Origin: Streptomyces sp. GESEQ-35
Lineage (GTDB): Bacteria; Actinomycetota; Actinomycetes; Streptomycetales; Streptomycetaceae
Assembly (NCBI RefSeq): GCF_017948485.1
Contig: NZ_JAFFSX010000016.1
Span: 62,001 to 126,000, forward strand
Reading direction: 5' to 3'
DNA length: 64,000 nucleotides
This document shows, piece by piece, positions 61,841 through 64,000 of the stretch (position 1 is the stretch's first letter; each line of letters starts with the position of its first letter). Made by a program: the position numbers and the translations under genes. The notes below the pieces were generated by a model, which did not search any database, had not been told where the DNA came from, and saw only the letters and a list, made by a program, of their open reading frames with translations.

Positions 61841-63886
61841 TTATTCCGCCTGTTTCGCCGGCGCATCTCCCGCCACTTGCGCTGCCGCGCCGATCCCCGT
61901 CTGTTGTGCTGCCGCGTCTCCCGTCCGTTGCGCTGCCGCGTCGATCGCGGCCAGCGACTTCCGGACCTGGTTGCGGTCCGTGGTGTACCAGAAGTCGGGC
62001 AGCGATGCCTTCAAATAGCCGCCGTAGCGCGCCGTGGCCAGCCGTTGATCCAGTACGGCAACCACGCCGCGGTCTCCCGACGCCCGTACGAGGCGGCCGG
62101 CGCCCTGGGCCATGAGCAGGGCCGCGTGGGTGGCTGCGACCGCCATGAAGCCGTTGCCGCCGGCGTCCTCCACCGCCTTCTGGCGGGCGCTCATCAGGGG
62201 ATCGTCCGGGCGTGGGAAGGGGATCTTGTCCATGACGACCAGCTGACAGCTCGGGCCCGGGACGTCGACGCCCTGCCACAGCGACAGCGTGCCGAAGAGG
62301 CAGGTCTTGGGGTCGGCCCCGAAGTTCTTGATCAGCTCACCGAGCGTCTCCTCGCCCTGGAGGAGGATCGGGAACTCGGGGATGCGGGAGCGCAGTTCCT
62401 CGGCGGCCAGCTGGGCGGCCCGCATCGAGGAGAACAGGCCCAGGGTGCGGCCGCCGGCCGACTGGATCAGTTCGGTCAGCTCGTCCAGCATGTCCGCGCG
62501 GTCACCGTCTCGAGCGGGCCGCGACAAGTGCTTGGCGACGTAGAGGATGCCCTGCTTGCGGTAGTCGAAGGGCGAGCCGACATCTACGCCCTTCCACTGC
62601 GGGAGGTCGTCGCCCTCCGTGCCCTCGGGGGCCAGTCCCAGGGAAGCACCCACACCGTTGAAATCGCCGCCCAGCTTCAGGGTCGCTGAGGTCAGGACGA
62701 CCGAGCGGTCGGTGAAGAGCTTCTCCCTGAGGAGGCCCGACACCGACATCGGGGCGACACGCAGGGAGGCGCCGAAGCGGTCATGGCGCTCGTACCAGAC
62801 GACGTCCCACTCAGAGCCGTTCGTGATCCGCTCCGCGACGTCATGCACGGTCTCCACGGAGGCCAGGGCCTGCTTACGGACCGCATCCTCGTCCTGGACG
62901 GACTTGTCGCGGGTCGATCCGATCGCGGAGATGACGGTGCGGGCGGCATCACGCAGTGCCATGAGCGCGTAGCCGAGATCCTCCGGGATCTCCTCGAGAC
63001 GGCCGGGCAGGGCCAGTTCCATCAGTCGCTCGAAGCCCTCGGCGGCGGTCTGGAGCTGGTCGGCGGCCTTCTCGTTGACGAGCTTCGCGGCGCGCCGCAC
63101 CGCGCGGTTGACCTGGCCGGGAGTGAGCTCACCGGTGGCTGCACCAGTGACCCGGGAGACCAGTTCGTGCGCCTCGTCGACGATCAGTACCTCGTGCTGC
63201 GGGAGGACCGGGGCGCCCTCGATGGCGTCGATCGCGAGCAGCGCGTGATTGGTGACGATCACCTCGGCGAGCTTGGCGCGCTCGCGGGACATCTCGGCGA
63301 AGCACTCGGCGCCGTAGGCGCACTTCGTGGCCCCCAGGCACTCCCGCGACGAGACCGACACCTGCGCCCAGGCGCGGTCGGACACACCAGGGGTGAGGTC
63401 GTCGCGGTCACCGGTCTCGGTGTCCTGGGACCAGTCGCGCAGCCTGAGCAGGTCCTGGCCCAGCTTGCTGGTGGGGGCGGCTGCCTCGAACTGGTCGAAG
63501 AGGCCCTCCTCCTCGTCCTGCGGGACGCCCTCGTGGAGGCGGTGCAGGCACAGGTAGTTCGACCGGCCTTTGAGCATCGCGAAGTCCGGACGCCGGCGCA
63601 GCAGCGGGTGCAACGCCTCGACCGTGCGCGGCAGGTCCCGCTCCACGAGCTGGCGCTGGAGTGCGAGCGTGGCGGTCGCGACCACGACACGCTCCCCGTG
63701 CGCGAGCGCGGGCACGAGATAGCCGAGCGACTTCCCGGTGCCGGTGCCGGCCTGGACCAACAGATGGGAGGTGTCGTCGATCGCCTGCGCGACGGATTCG
63801 GCCATGGTCACCTGACCGGGGCGCTCCGTACCGCCGACGGCAGTGACGGCAGCATGCAGGAGTTCGGGGAGTGAGGGCTTCGTCAT
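61841..63886 (-). CDS. DinG/XPD-type ATP-dependent helicase
   Basis: This is a 681-residue superfamily 2 helicase. Walker A is QAGTGTGKSLGY; the DEAH box is VDEAHELVSR. Iron-sulfur cluster cysteines are in NYLCLHRL and SRECLGATKCAYGAECF. C-terminal motifs include VVLTSATL and QGAGRLVRASGDRG (motif VI). The last about 35 residues are an Ala/Gln-rich repeat tail (AAAQ...GDAAAQQTG). It probably acts on R-loops or forked DNA. No SOS box is visible upstream of its ATG (63886). Confidence 0.92.
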   Translation of the reverse strand: MTKPSLPELLHAAVTAVGGTERPGQVTMAESVAQAIDDTSHLLVQAGTGTGKSLGYLVPALAHGERVVVATATLALQRQLVERDLPRTVEALHPLLRRRPDFAMLKGRSNYLCLHRLHEGVPQDEEEGLFDQFEAAAPTSKLGQDLLRLRDWSQDTETGDRDDLTPGVSDRAWAQVSVSSRECLGATKCAYGAECFAEMSRERAKLAEVIVTNHALLAIDAIEGAPVLPQHEVLIVDEAHELVSRVTGAATGELTPGQVNRAVRRAAKLVNEKAADQLQTAAEGFERLMELALPGRLEEIPEDLGYALMALRDAARTVISAIGSTRDKSVQDEDAVRKQALASVETVHDVAERITNGSEWDVVWYERHDRFGASLRVAPMSVSGLLREKLFTDRSVVLTSATLKLGGDFNGVGASLGLAPEGTEGDDLPQWKGVDVGSPFDYRKQGILYVAKHLSRPARDGDRADMLDELTELIQSAGGRTLGLFSSMRAAQLAAEELRSRIPEFPILLQGEETLGELIKNFGADPKTCLFGTLSLWQGVDVPGPSCQLVVMDKIPFPRPDDPLMSARQKAVEDAGGNGFMAVAATHAALLMAQGAGRLVRASGDRGVVAVLDQRLATARYGGYLKASLPDFWYTTDRNQVRKSLAAIDAAAQRTGDAAAQQTGIGAAAQVAGDAPAKQAE

Positions 63887-64000
63887 AGGGCGACCACCCT
63901 ACGACCCACCACTGACAGACGAGTGGTCAAGGCCGGGGCGAGGGGCTGGATCAAGACCGCGGGATTCGCGGTGGGGGATCGGATCGGATCGGTTGCCGTT
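63887..64000. other. Right-edge sequence upstream of the helicase gene
   Basis: These 114 bp hold the helicase promoter side. No gene or SOS box is visible; they continue past the window. Confidence 0.4.

Noticed and set aside
63887..64000. SOS box upstream of the DinG-type helicase
   Set aside because: No TCGAAC-N4-GTTCGA-like sequence is present in the visible upstream DNA.

Overview
The window is high-GC DNA with densely packed genes, many GTG starts, very few TTA codons and classic actinobacterial content. An hrdB principal sigma factor, a coenzyme-B12 ribonucleotide reductase (nrdJ) with nrdR, a divergent lexA, parC/parE, and DUF families typical of streptomycetes all point to the conserved core of a Streptomyces chromosome. 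From memory, the order resembles the S. coelicolor region around hrdB (SCO5820) and lexA (SCO5803); I could not check this. I recognise no phage, insertion sequence, CRISPR array or tRNA.

Layout. 1-4.2 kb: a leftward operon of a GNAT/acyl-CoA-synthetase protein acetyltransferase, a DUF5998 protein and a phosphodiesterase cut by the window edge. 4.3-6.4 kb: ptsH, a GntR regulator, and an M23 cell-wall peptidase behind a c-di-AMP (ydaO) riboswitch. 6.7-12.3 kb: a translationally coupled pair of M16 peptidases, with parC divergent from them. 12.3-18.7 kb: a CobW GTPase, then a secreted two-gene operon: a PQQ-type sugar dehydrogenase with PKD and CBM6 modules, and a ThuA-CBM6-GH99 protein. These two genes share an almost identical CBM6 segment. 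19-20.7 kb: small accessory genes, one with a TTA codon. 20.7-23.3 kb: a citrate synthase facing a citrate synthase fused to a DNA-binding domain. 23.3-28.9 kb: an iron-box-controlled sucrase/ferredoxin-like gene, a CitA/DcuS-type two-component system and a convergent acetate-type symporter operon.

29-38.5 kb: a NarL-type two-component operon, parE, a DUF7455 gene, a secreted trypsin, hrdB and a FadR-like regulator. 38.6-49.2 kb: an ABC ATPase-permease fusion with a 14-residue tandem-repeat linker, a Nudix/NrtR-like protein, a glycogen-debranching-like protein, a DUF4192 protein, a RecQ helicase with a phosphoribosyltransferase-like tail, and an orphan gene. 49.6-56.7 kb: an orphan, rnhB, a TetR/MFS divergent pair with twin operators, an ADP-ribosylglycohydrolase, a histidine phosphatase, a DUF4937-like protein and a TerD protein. 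56.7-63.9 kb: nrdR-nrdJ, lexA and a DinG-type helicase.

Functionally the window brings together DNA topology and repair (parC, parE, recQ, rnhB, lexA, dinG), dNTP supply (nrdR/nrdJ), core transcription (hrdB), carbon regulation (ptsH, protein acetyltransferase, citrate synthases, acetate symporter) and secreted carbohydrate or protein turnover. The least conventional pieces are the citrate-synthase/DNA-binding fusion with its candidate operators, the ThuA-GH99/PQQ pair with its repeats, the RecQ-PRTase fusion and the repeat-linked ABC fusion.
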